Source: Struthio camelus
Taxonomy: Eukaryota > Chordata > Aves > Struthioniformes > Struthionidae
NCBI RefSeq assembly: GCF_040807025.1
Contig: NC_090953.1
Location: 24,784,997 to 24,848,996 of the forward strand
Length of the DNA: 64,000 bases
Direction: 5' to 3'
Numbering within the stretch: the stretch's first letter is position 1; each line of letters starts with the position of its first letter. Below are positions 48,480 through 60,600 of this stretch, in pieces. The translations under genes were made by a program, and so were the position numbers. The notes beneath the pieces are model-generated. The model did not search any database and was not told the DNA's origin. It saw only the letters and a list, made by a program, of their open reading frames with translations.

Positions 48480-49470
48480 TTCCTTCAATGGCTAGGAATC
48501 ATCCAGTTTCAATTAGCACATCTTTTTTCCCCACTTGTTCAAATGCTGACACAGACCATCAAAAGATCTCCCTCTGCCCTTCGCACGGTCCTCCCTTCGA
48601 GGGGTTCACAGAGAGCCCCCTTTCTCAGCTTTCCTTCAGCACGACAAAGCAGATCAGCTCCCATCTCCTCACCACGTTTCTCCACGTTCTTAATGTCCTA
48701 GTAAATCTTCTCAACTACTGGTTTCCATTTCCATTCATCCCTCTTGCAACCGAGGAAGCCAGAACAAATGCAAATCAGGTAAGATTTCACTAGGACCTTG
48801 TACAATTTCACCAGTACTTCTCCATTTCTCCTGGAAATATCTCACCCAAGGCATCCTAAATGATGTTACGTTTCTCTAGAGCTCCTTCATGTTAGCAGAT
48901 CCATTTTAATGTCTACCAGAAATCCCATATTCTCCATCTCTGTGTCGACAAGACCTGTCTCGACCCTCTTTACTGCTACTATTGCTAGAGTCCTCCAGGC
49001 TACCCAATTTTTTCCTCTATGACATCTGGATCCTCCTCTGAACTGAATGCCTCATAACAGATTTGTGTCAAGTCACTCACTAATACTTTACCATTCATCC
49101 CAAAGTTATATAAGGGACTTCACCAACAGGTTCCATCTAGTCTGCTAGTTCCCGTTTCAAAGTAACTCCACACATACCATCCCAACCCCTGTACCTGTCT
49201 TCATTAACCACTACTTGCCCAGCACCAAAGCAAACGCTCTATTGAATTCCAGATGCAAATTATCATATCTCTCTTGTCTGTGAGAGAATCAGAGGGTATC
49301 AGAGAAAACAGTCAGATTTACTTGGATACAGTCTGTCTTTAGAAAATCACTTCTAAATCAAAACGCCTTCCATTTTCACTCACCTTGGTCTTCAATAATC
49401 CTTTCCTACAGGTCTGTAGGAAATTCTGTACAAATCCTACAGATTTGGCCGGTGACTTCTCAGCCCTGCC
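48480..49470 (-). mobile_element. Old CR1/L3-like LINE fragment
   Basis: On the minus strand, near 48740-48830, a stretch reads like the LYK(A/V)[13 protein letters not shown] block of CR1-clade reverse transcriptases (ttgtacaaggtcctagtgaa ... ttctggcttcct). Near 49220-49250 a block resembles the first catalytic motif of the RT palm (gaattcaatagagcgtttgc). The order and spacing fit a minus-strand RT running from about 49.4 to 48.5 kb. It has no long open frame and is strongly diverged, so boundaries and family are uncertain. Confidence 0.5.
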
Positions 49471-52030
49471 TCCCTTTTTATATATGCCCCATATTTGATA
49501 TCATATATTTGCATGCCATCGCCTCTGCTGTGAAACTTGAAAGAAAACCCTTTAATTCCCATCTTGCTTCCTTCAGAACTCCAGGGTTATTCCACCCCAT
49601 CCTCTTCCTCCCACCTGAGCTGCCTTGAGGTTTGCTTCCCCTTTGGATGTGGTAATCTCCTTTGCACACTACCCCTTTCATGTCGGCCATAAGGCAAAAG
49701 TTTTTTCTTAATGAAGTGGGGATTAATTTTGTTTCCATGGATGGAGCAGTCTGTCTCTAGCTTATCCTTACTGTAGGGTGTTCCTCCTCCCCAGATTCTT
49801 ATTCACTTGGCTGTGGAAGCTTTAGAAAGTAACTGAGCTTGACTTCCGACTATTCTCATGCCATTCCTACAGCTCTTGCTATTTAAGAGTTGCTTCTTGG
49901 AAGCTAGGTCCCTCCTTTTCATCTTAGCGAGGAGCAGAGCAGCTTTCCAAGCTTGTTATTCGTCCAGACAGGCCTAGCATTAAATCCCTCATGCTCCATT
50001 CCTCTTCTCCCTTTGCAATGCAGATACTCAATAATTTTAGCATTTCTGATACTCCAGAAAGGGTTATGGTCTATTCAACTCTACAGTCTCTTTGCTCAGA
50101 ACAGCTGACCTTGGTAAGCAGTGCCATTAGTTTATCAAAGTTCATTCTTTTCATTACAGACCGCCGTGCTTTTCCTGCTCCTTGAAACTGAATGAATAGT
50201 CACAAAAGTAAAAAATACTTTCAAATTCTGATATAATTTCTTCAATGAGCACCAAAACAAAGTCCATGGCAGCATCAAGTCTTGTTGGCTGAGGATTCAA
50301 GCTGGCAGCTTCTTTATTTCCACAAGGTAGAGTTGGTCTCCATGGACACTACTGCTGGTAACTGTCTAATGATAATTTTCTAGCCATAATCAAACTCCAT
50401 CCAAGAAAGATAAAAACAGACAGATAAAAAAAACAATGAAACCAATGAAACCTCACTGAAACCAAAAATGCTTTTAGCACACACTCCAAGAAGTTTCCTT
50501 TAGTGAAAAGGCATTTCTGAATGTCAGAGAATCAGTATACTCAAAAGTAAGAGATTGTATCTGCATACCAAAAAGCTTGCCGTAAGCAATAATTTGACGC
50601 TTCTCCTGCCCTTGCTGAACAGCATTAGGCTCTTATGCGTCCAAAGGAAAGGAGACAGTCAGGTACCTACAGACAAGAGCCAGAACACTCACTGTAAGGG
50701 GGAAGAGGGAAGAGGCAATCTAGGCCAGCAATGGAGCCCGAGAGGCACTTCTGGACTCAGTCCTCTTCACGGAGGGGACATGGGCATGCAGCCATGGAGA
50801 TAAGTGCCTACAAGAAGCTAAAGTTCTACTTCAGTATCTTTTCCTATCCCTCAGGTGATTACAGCGGGCCTTTGGTTACATGCTGGACTACTTTTCTTCA
50901 GAACAATACGTGGAAGCGGGCTTCCTCTAACCAAAGTAGGAGAGCTGTGTCTCAGTCTCTTCAGCATGCAGAGGGTCACTTTAAAGCTCCCCTCGGGAGG
51001 GGAAGATGCTCACAGCCATGACAAAACTGGAAGTTACTCAGGACAGCAAAGTAATAATCCAAAGCACTTTCTTTCACTTACTTCTGAAGGCAAGTGCTCA
51101 ACCTGTACCTGCTAGTACCCTGCCTCTATTCACCAAGCTTGTGACACATTCCTTTTGGGGGAAATTTCAACACCTGCCTCCCTCCAATAGCAGGGATACT
51201 GCAGACATCTCAAGTACTATACTTTCCTTTGTCCAACATCTTTGTTCTCCAAGACTTGCGCAGCACATCAAACATCAGAAGCTGAACTCCAGTATTTCCT
51301 CCAGGACATGCTTCTATCCTTCCAACAAATCCATGCCAACACACCAATTTTGCTTTCAAACGCAGTCAGACAACTAATCCCTCACCAGTGGATAGGACTT
51401 TTTTTCAGTTGTGGATATTGCTTCCTTTTAAGTGGAATAAACACCTGTAACATGTTTAGCCTCTTAATAATGCCATGCAATTAGTCCAGGACAAAGCTGT
51501 CACAGACAAATATAAGCTGCTCGTTAAAAATGTGCATAACAATACAAAATAGCAATGAAGAGGCTTTAACGTTTTATAACATGGAAGCTTTCATCTCACA
51601 AACTCAGACCTAGTAACACTCAACACATATCAAAAACGAAGCCACTTAATTTATCTACTTTACTGCAGGCAAAGTTTGATAAGGCTGCCTGTTAGGTCAT
51701 GCTGATTCATGCTGAACTAAGGTAAAACAGATATTGGCTAAGCCTGTAAAGAAATACCATTAAGCAACTGAGTTCAAGCTCTGACTTGGTGTGGAATCAA
51801 GCCCCAAAAATTGCACCCAAACATTACATCTTAGCAAGCACGAAACCAGTCCAGACTGCAGGCAACAGTAATTCACTAGGAAGCCTTCCTAATGGTTATT
51901 AGAAGTAAAAGAGCCCAAATATATACCTGTGTAACATAACGTCCTCCAGAAGGGGAAAAAAGAGGGGAAGGGAGTCTCCAACACCGTTGCAGACCATAGA
52001 TTCAATTGGCGTGAAACAGCACTGTACAAG

Positions 52031-52180
52031 AGCGCTTTTACTTGCCAGCGCGAGCAACGGGCTAGCAGCAGTTACCTGCCGACGGCGCGGCGAGTGCAGC
52101 CCCACGACCAGGCGCTCCTGCTCAGGGGTCAGGCCCTGGCCGCGTGTCGCCCGCACGCAAAACCAGAAGGCAAGGGCTGC
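52031..52180 (-). other. CpG-rich, exon-like islet inside ARIH1 intron 2
   Basis: About 150 bp with some sixteen CpGs, surrounded by AT-rich intron. On the minus strand a strong donor (ggcag|GTAACT) lies at 52076/52075 and a weaker acceptor (tgcag) ends at 52177, framing 101 nt without an in-frame stop in one frame. The peptide contains RGQGLTPEQERLVVGLHSP, which I do not recognise. A 101-nt insertion would shift the ARIH1 frame, so if spliced in it would act as a poison exon. It could also be a fragment of an unknown retrocopy or a small orphan CpG island. Confidence 0.3.
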
Positions 52181-54062
52181 ATTCAGCTAGTGGCGAGCTG
52201 GAGATTTCGGACACAAGGCACTAAAACTTGCTGAAAGCACACAAAGCTAAGCAAGACTCAAAGGTGACCTCTGTTTTGGAAGACTAAGTGCAAATTTGGG
52301 CTTAATCAGCTGGTCACGTTCTTCTAAATGGAAACAACCTCTGTAAATCCTCTAGTTTTCAGGGAGCAGATGCAACCTGTAGCTAGCTCACGGCTTCATT
52401 TCCAGCTCCAAGGCCAACTCAGCTCTCTGTTTTGCACCCTGGCTACTGAGCCGACTACCCACCTCTGACCCTAGTCTTCACCTATTTCGGCAGCAATCAC
52501 AAAACCTTCTTGAACACTCTGTAAAGAGTCAGCTCTCAGCCTCCTCTCCAACCTCCTGCTCCTTGGTTTAACACAGTTGAGCATCAGGGGAGCTGGGCAA
52601 AGGGCTTCTCGTAGCCTGTTTGGCAAAAAGATGACTGAGAGCAGCAACAGCTAATGAAGAAACTGTTTTCATATTTTTCTAATGCAACAGATCATTAGCA
52701 GCAAAAATGCAACTAGTGTGCAATAGCAAGGGTCACTTATAACATTACTCACAGGGATAATGCTCTAGAATTAAGGTAAGCGTTCTAATGAACATGCACC
52801 AAGAACAGCTGTTTACCTGTGGATTTTGTAAGTATTTACATGTATTTAAGATGTTTTTGTTGGAAACTGTAAAGCCCTTTAACAATAACACCTCATAGAG
52901 AGGTAGCTAATATTGCCCTTTGGGGAAAAAAAAAAAAAAAAAAAGAAAACAACAACAACACAAAGTGCAACTTTTTTTTTAAAAACTGGTGCCAGCCTTA
53001 ACAAACAAGCTTTAACTGAGAAGGGCAAAAATCCTACTGAATAAGGGGGTGAAGTTCCAGTACACTTATGTAAAGGTACCTCAAAGTGAGACGGAGATAG
53101 CAAAGAAACTCAATGAACAGACAGCAATTACGTAGAAGGAACAAAATCTAAATGCTTAACAGTTGTAGTCAAAGTTAAATAACCTTCGAGTGACTACATT
53201 CATCCATTTCAAGAAGCCTTCAGATACTTTCAACGTTAACTAAGGAAAACAAAAACCGGAAAAGTTAAAAAAAAAAAAAAAAAAATCCTATCAGTTCAGA
53301 AGAAAATCTAGGCCAAGCAAAACAGAAGATACCTGAGCTCCATCAGTAAATGGAAACATTATACAAGAGTGGCCAAAGATGCCGTTAGTCCCCTATCCTT
53401 GAGGAAATAACTAAATTCCAAAGTTATCTATTAGCAAACTGAAAACGCGCTGCTCCGTGTAAGAGCACCTTCACTGCTACCCATGGGCCTGGCAAGGCCT
53501 TGCCTCAACCCACAGTCCAGAACACCTTAATTGATATTTATCACGTTAACAGTATAACAAAGACTGTCTCTGCACAAGCTTTTACAGACTTTTACCCTGA
53601 TCATCAGGCAGGGAAATAATATCCATTAAGACTAAACAAAGAAACAAGCCCACCAGCCGCAGGTTTCCTCCTCTCACCCTCCCACGGTTGTCTCTCTTAG
53701 TACTTGGCGTTAAGATCAGCAAAGAGCACAAAAATCAAAGACACCATTGTTAAAAGTAAGTCTCTGCACTAGCTTTACTGCTGTTTCTAGTCCTGCCACC
53801 CGGCTTTTCATGAGTAAATACATTTCTCCATCTCCCCCATATTCTCTTCAACAGCAACGCCGGGGTAAAAACAAAACACAAACACCAAAGTGCATTACAA
53901 CTGCAGCTGTCAGATTTAACCTCCACTCTATAAGGACAAGAAACTTCATAAAAAGTATCTTTACCAGCAACTTTCTCCAAGAATTATGAATCAAAGACAA
54001 GAAGCAACAGTAAAATACTCTGCTTGGAGGGGGAGGGAGAGACAAAATTCAAGCCATTATTT

Positions 54063-54082
54063 ACACACACACACACACACAC
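54063..54082. repeat. (AC)10 microsatellite
   Basis: Ten perfect ac units near the 5' end of ARIH1 intron 2. Confidence 0.95.
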
Positions 54083-54620
54083 CCCTCCCAAAAAGAAAAC
54101 CCAGTGCTGCAAACCGAAGACAAAGGCGGCAGACACTTACTGGCACCCTTATCAGCCAAGAACAATTTAGTCGCAGCAAGACTAAAGAATAAACAGGTCA
54201 GGAACAAGCATGCTAATATGACATGCAAAAGCAACATCCAAATCTGAAATAGTTGCAAGATAACAGGAACCTGTTTGTGCTTGCTTTTGTCCACAGCCTG
54301 TGGAAAAAAACCTGGGAGCTGCGTGTATTCAAACCAAAAGGCACCCCCTCCTCCAAGGGGGCTACCGACTTCCAAAACTCCTTTGAAGTCTAAGAGGCAT
54401 TATTAATATTAAAGACAAGGAGTCACTCTTAGCCAGTAAAGGCTGCTAAAGAGAGGAAAACGAAAGAAAGAAAAAAAAAAAAAAACCCCAAACTTAGAGC
54501 TTACACAAGAGACCCTCCTGCCACACACTGCCCATTCGTCCATTATCACATGAACCCAGTAATAAACGTTTCTTGCAGGTCTGAAGTGAAGTGTGGCTGC
54601 ATGCTAAGATGGCTGCTTAC

Positions 54621-54688
54621 CTCTCCATCAGCTTTTCTTTATCCCAGTTGAAATGGCTAAGCAGTATCCGAGTGATAGTCGCTGGATT
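54621..54688 (-). CDS. ARIH1: ARIH1 exon 2: UBA-like domain
   Basis: 68 nt encode human 126-147 and two bases of Arg148: NPATITRILLSHFNWDKEKL and ME. These are helices of the UBA-like domain that docks ARIH1 on neddylated cullins. The acceptor ctctag follows a pyrimidine tract. The exon starts in phase 0, which fits an exon 1 ending after residue 125. Confidence 0.98.
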
Positions 54689-57600
54689 CTAGAGGGGAAA
54701 AAGAAACAAAAAAAAGAAAATAATGAACGAGCGAGCAGCCGTTTGACGGAGCTGGCATACTGTTATGAGTACCCCCCAAGCAGCATTTTGGACAAGCAAA
54801 TGGGGAAGCCAGTGCGCCTGACAACACGAATTGTCTACACGGATTATGTGCGTTAACATACACGGGAAAATTGTTTATGACTTGGCAGATAAAGAAATCA
54901 AGCACAACTCTATAAAGCAAAAGAGTTAACGTGCAGCGAGACTAGGGATGAAGACTTAAGGAACCAGTTAGTTACTGCTGCCACAGCAGATGAATTCATG
55001 ATGCCCAAGTGTTAACATCTCACTGCCCGGCATGCTTGCGCAATGTAAATCCATCCAAGATGTTCCTAAAAACGCAGGAAGGGCAAACTGGCCTCTGCCC
55101 CATTCATTTTTTGCTACAAGCTCCACACTACTTGCAGAACCAAACTATTGTCCCACCTCCCATCCCTAAAACGTTTGAACTGGGATTTCTCCTGGAAAAT
55201 AACTGGCTGACATTGGCAAGTGGCAATTTCTTTGGAAATCTCGAGGTGTTCCCAACACACCCTGAGTCTTGGGAAACACTGTACAACTACGGGAAGAAAT
55301 ACACCTAGAGAGGCCAGAAACAAGCACTAGGAATAAAAGCTGGTTTTCACTTCTGCATAAGTTTTACTTCTAATTAAACCTGTCTCTTCAGCCAAGGGTT
55401 CGGTCACGTGAGAAGAGAAACATAAACAAAACACACAGCCTCCGTTACACCCAAGAAACGTGTTCGATCTCCCTAAATCCAAACTATCCCAGCTCAGGCC
55501 GTGGACCATTTACATGCAACATGGGCACCAGTAAGCACCCAAGGATGGCTACACCTACTTCGCCACTTGACATCAAAACGGAAGTTTGCCGTAAGGCAAA
55601 TTTTCAACGGACGCTCTGAAGCTGTTGAAAAGTAGGACATAACACAGCAATGCAATTTTTTGAGCCTCTGGGCTGTAGCTACAACCTCAAGCTGGCAAAA
55701 AAGCCACTACTGCCACCCAAAGCAGCAGTCCCACCCTGTCCTGCCCTTCCTTGGGGGCTCGCTCCCACCGCCGGCACTCCGCTCGCCCCGTCTCTCGCCC
55801 GCACCGCCCCACACTACTACTACAACCGTTTGACGCTGCAGCACTGCAAATTCCTGGCTCAGAAACTGACCTTTTTTCCCCCCTTTTCTTAAGCTGGTTT
55901 TCCCTGGATCAGTTCCCCAATCCGTTTTGTTGCATGACCACACCAACAGCCGCCCTAGTGCAAGGGGGAGGGCAGGAACAGGCAGCCGGGGACAAGCGGG
56001 ACAGCGGCTTTCGGCAGCAACACCAACAAAACCACTTGCTGAACTAAAGCCCTAGAGTCCAAATGGAAGCACAAAGAACTAGCCTTGTGGTTTACACTAT
56101 GAAAAAGGACACTCCTCTCCCCTCTGCAGCGAGTTCTTGCTCCTGTTAGTCCCAATGCAGCTTGCTGAAGGTGAAGTTAAGAATTTTTTCTGGCTTAACA
56201 CACCCACGTGGACAAAAGCAGCTTTAAAAAGGTTAGACTGGATCCCTGGTGCGGTTCTTGGGGAGCCCCATAAAAAGCTGTGACAGCAAATCTGCTAGAC
56301 TATGTGGCAGAAAAACCAGAAACCAGTATTGCCAAACGCTCCGTGTTGTGAAAACACGGCCCCAGTCCCTCTTGGAGCGAGTCTCCTCGGCAAGAGAGAC
56401 ACAAGCTCCTAACCGCGGTAACTCTGCCCGGTACTTGGCTGACAACCCGCGTGACTGACCATCACACACCAGCAAGGCAGCATCTGTTGAAGAGGCAACT
56501 GCACTCCTGGCCGGCAATTTTACCCATTTCCTTGGGTCAAAAGCCGCGACGGTGCAGCTCTGGGATAAGCTGGGCTAAGTCACTGTTCCAGAGGAAGTGA
56601 ATTTTCCCGTCTCCCCGTGCAGAGCTAGTTGTCAGCCAAATCAGCAAGCTGCTACACCTCCCCATGCAGCTGCGCGATGGCTACGTGGGCACGCGTGCAG
56701 CATAAGCCTGGCAGCACGGGTGAGACAGCCTCTCCCGGCAAGAGGACGGCCTTAGCCTGGCTTGCCTCACCTACGGAGCAGCATCCTCACCTCTGCCCAT
56801 CGGGAGCCGAGCGGGAGCTCGGGCCCCTGGGCAGCAGCGCTGGCACGGCCGCCTGGGAGCCATGCTACAAACCAGCATGGATCCCCATTGGAAAAAGAAA
56901 AAAAGCTTTCAGACAGGAGCAAACCCCGATCCAGATCACTGCGCAGTGCCACACAGTTTCTTTAAGCTGGCAGCAAGCAGCTGAGAACGGCCTGAAGTCG
57001 TTACTGGCACCCATGCAGGAAACAGGGTTATTTGGCACCACTGCTTTTAGGGGTCTTGCTCACTACTCCAGCTTCAGCAAGCATGAATGCAATCTGCTTC
57101 AAGCCTTCGGTTTTTAATCTTTCTGGCTTACTTTGTATTTGCTCTGGGGTATCCACAATATCTTTCTCTATAATACTATTTGTATTACATAGCAGCACCT
57201 AAAGGAACTCGTAATAGCTCACTTAAACACATACACTTCCTAGAGCAAACTAATCAAAGACAAGCATGTGCTTTTTAGTAAACAAGCTGACCTTATCTCT
57301 AGGTTACCTTGGTTACAATACCAGCTACTACAGTCCCTAAAATGTATTTAAAGGGAAAAAAAAAAAAACCCACACCACACACCCCCAACTTCCATTTTCT
57401 GCAACAAGCCTTGCCTCAAAACAGGAAGTCTCCTGCTAAACACACCAGGCAAATACCACCTGTAGGTTTCTCCAGCTAACCCTCCCAGCACTCTCCCACC
57501 TTTCTAAAGCACTTCACCCGCGTCCATCGCTTGGGCCGCGCTCTAGAACCGCAAACAAGTTGCGGGCAGTAACGGGAACAGCTCCTCTCGAACACAAGCA

Positions 57601-60600
57601 TCCTTTACTCGGACCGGGGAGTCCGCTCCAGAGGTCGGCCAAAAGGATGCCCAAAGAAACCGCCTTTTCCTAAATTCTCAAGCAACAGCATTAAGAAAGT
57701 TTTAAATTAGCCTGAAGTCTTGTCCTGCCTTCTGCTACAGTAGCCCACTTGGCCGCTGCATTAAGATTTCTGGGAATACTTGTTAATCTCTTAATAGGCT
57801 AAGAGGCCACTGAGGTAGTGGTCTGTCAGAGGGTTTGTTTGCTTTTTAAATGAGAAGGAGGACAGACAAGTTCCCCCTATGCTGAAGAATAAGTTATTAT
57901 GCTAAATTAAAACTGGTCTGCAGTGACTATCAAGCGTCTCAAGGCAAACTCACCAAACACTGCTCAGAGCAAAGGACAAGTGACGGCAAACAAGAGGGTC
58001 GAGTTTCATTTGCGGCTTCTGCATTTTTCCGGAGAAGCAGCACTGCAGCTTCCCAAGACAAGTTTCTCCAGATCAGAGTCCCTAAATATCCCAACAGTGT
58101 CACAAAAGAAAGCTGTTTTTCTGCTGTGAGGGCTATGTACAAAACAGCGTGTTATTCTGGGATTACACTTCAGAGACCAGGACTGTTGGTTCAGTGCATT
58201 AAGACAAATATGTCAGAGCGGGGGGAAGCTTTTACCAGCTTTCTGGGCTTCAGCTTCCTTTAGCACCAGCAGTATTTGTCTGATGTTAATTTAAAAAAAG
58301 GAAACACCAGCAGCACGACAAGCTGCTACCAGAAATAGCTGGGCTGCATGCTTTCTGCATGCCTGCCACATCCAAGATGTGGCATTTAAAACTTAACTAG
58401 TTTCAGTGAAACTAGTTTCACTGGCACAGAAAGCAAGGACTAATACAACTCTGCCCTTGTTCACATGCAGTGTGGACCGCAACATAATCTGAGCCTGCAT
58501 TAGGCAGAGAGGACTCCGAAGACAGGGAGGAAGCGCTAAGAGGCTTGGTTTACATAATGTAAACCACAGGGAAATACAAACGTAAAAAACCTCTAGCATT
58601 AAGGATCGTTCTAATTTAAGGCAAGGCACGTCAACAAGGTGCCGTGCAGCGGCTGCTCTGCATTAGTTGCATGCACATGCCTACCTTGCCAGTATTTGGG
58701 AGTCACTTTGGCAGGGTAAATCACAGTATTGCAATGAGAGGTTCGTTACTGCAGGGCTGCTCACCTCCTGCAGCTCGGTCACACCACTTCACCTTCAGCT
58801 GCACATGCGGTTAAAAAGGACACCAAAACAACCTAACCATTCAACCTCTGTTTGGACGCTAGCTTTGCTACACCCCCATATTAACCCTACCATCGCTGCA
58901 GGAGCGTACTTCAGCGATCCCACCGACGCTCGCTCTGCCCGGTGCAGGCAAAGCCCACAGAACGCAAACAGCGTGGAGCTGTGAAGCTCCCAGCGTCTGT
59001 AGTTTCTGTTCTGAAACTGGACGGGCTTCTCATTTTGCACAAAGGATTATCCACTACGGCTATCGTTACACTCCAAAGATTAGTTATGAACAGGCTACGA
59101 CGCTGCTCAGACAGGATTACTACTTAGGCTTCGAGCTGCAGCAGCGAGAAGTGTGCTTTTACAAAGGGTACTTTCCGTTTACAAAAATTAAAAAAAAAAA
59201 TTAATAACTAAGTAAAGCAGCCAGAAACAGATGGTGAGCTAGGAAAAAGCTAACACATTCAGACGTTCAGTTTTCACTCAAACGCGGTTGGACGAAAGCT
59301 GAAACGGCAGATCTAATTTACAACGGTCACCTACTCCGTTTTACATGTTCAGGCCGAAGCAGACTGCCCAGCGCTCAAGGCGGCACGCCTGTTGATATCC
59401 AGACATAAACGAAACCCGAGGAAAGCAGCCATTTTGTTGCAATTCCCCGGGCGCTTTCAAAGGCTAGCTGTCACTACTATCTCGCTAACAAAACATTTAC
59501 CATAAAGCTCTGCCCACAGAGAAAAGGAGTCAGTCCTTCAACAGTGATTTCCTCGGTTAACGAAGCAGCTAAGCTCCAATCTACTCTAAACAGACCCCGC
59601 TCTCCTGCTACTTTTCAGTGGCGATCTCTACATTTACCGCTGCTATCCACTTTGTCATCCTCAGACACACTGATGCTAGCAAGAGGTACAAGGAGGGGAA
59701 ACCCTAAAAAACTTCAGAAGTCAGATGTGACGTTCTTAACATCAGCTAATAACTCTGCATTGGAGGGAAAAAAGCCCCACTCCCTTCAGTGAAACGTACC
59801 TGAACCGGAAGCTTGGTTACTAATATCTGAGTTAGATTAAATTCTTTTTGCCACCAAAATAAGCAAGCATGAATCGGAAGGAGAAACCTGGACGCGCACA
59901 AACACTATAAATGAATCACGACTTAAAGATTATGAGGCCATTAGCTCGAATCAGAGTTTTCAAACAGCATAATTTGCTGCCTGACAGTTTCCAGGACCTG
60001 ATCTACTAATGTTTTCAGCTTTCCAGATGAGTCGCGCAGCTAATTCTTGCAGTTTATTAGAGCCACAAGCGCACTGTAGAATCCAGCCTCTCATCACACG
60101 CCGGGAGTAAGCCAACCTGAGCGTTCACTGCAGATTAAAGCCATTTAATCACAACCCAACGCAAGCTCTGCTCCCACCTCCCTGAGACACGGTACAAAGT
60201 CTTCATTTTGTATCTTTCCATTTCGCAGTAGTTTGGGGTTTTTTTTGGGGGGGGGGGGGGGGGTCGGTTTGTTTTTGTAAACACAGCAGTTTTGGCATTT
60301 CGACACTTCCCATACGAACAACAGCATCCATTTCCCAGTAGCAGTGGCTTTTTGGACTCGGCACAGCGAAACAGGTTTGATATAGCTTCCAGTTTTGTTT
60401 TCTACGCAACTGTTTCGACACTCACGAATCAAAGCAGACGCTCCAGAAACACTGGCTTTACCCAGTCCTCACGTCTCTGAACGGTTCAAACCTCAGCGAC
60501 GTCCGCAGCTACAGTCTGCTGGCACATGAATGCCACAAAGTGGTATTTAAACTCCCTGGCAAGAGGAAGCCAACTGTTTCCGAGGCAGATGTTTGAGAGC

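Larger units (their letters stand above)
45694..54620 (-). other. ARIH1: ARIH1 intron 2
   Basis: 8,927 bp with GTAAGC donor. Contents: a palindrome at 46311-46334, a (TCC)n run at 46919-46948, an old CR1/L3-like copy at about 48480-49470, a CpG-rich exon-like islet at about 52031-52180, poly(A) runs near 52926 and 53266, and (AC)10 at 54063. I recognised nothing in the rest. Confidence 0.9.

Noticed and set aside
56629..57117. 162-codon plus-strand frame in ARIH1 intron 1
   Set aside because: GC-rich patch, no recognisable domain, no splice or regulatory context.
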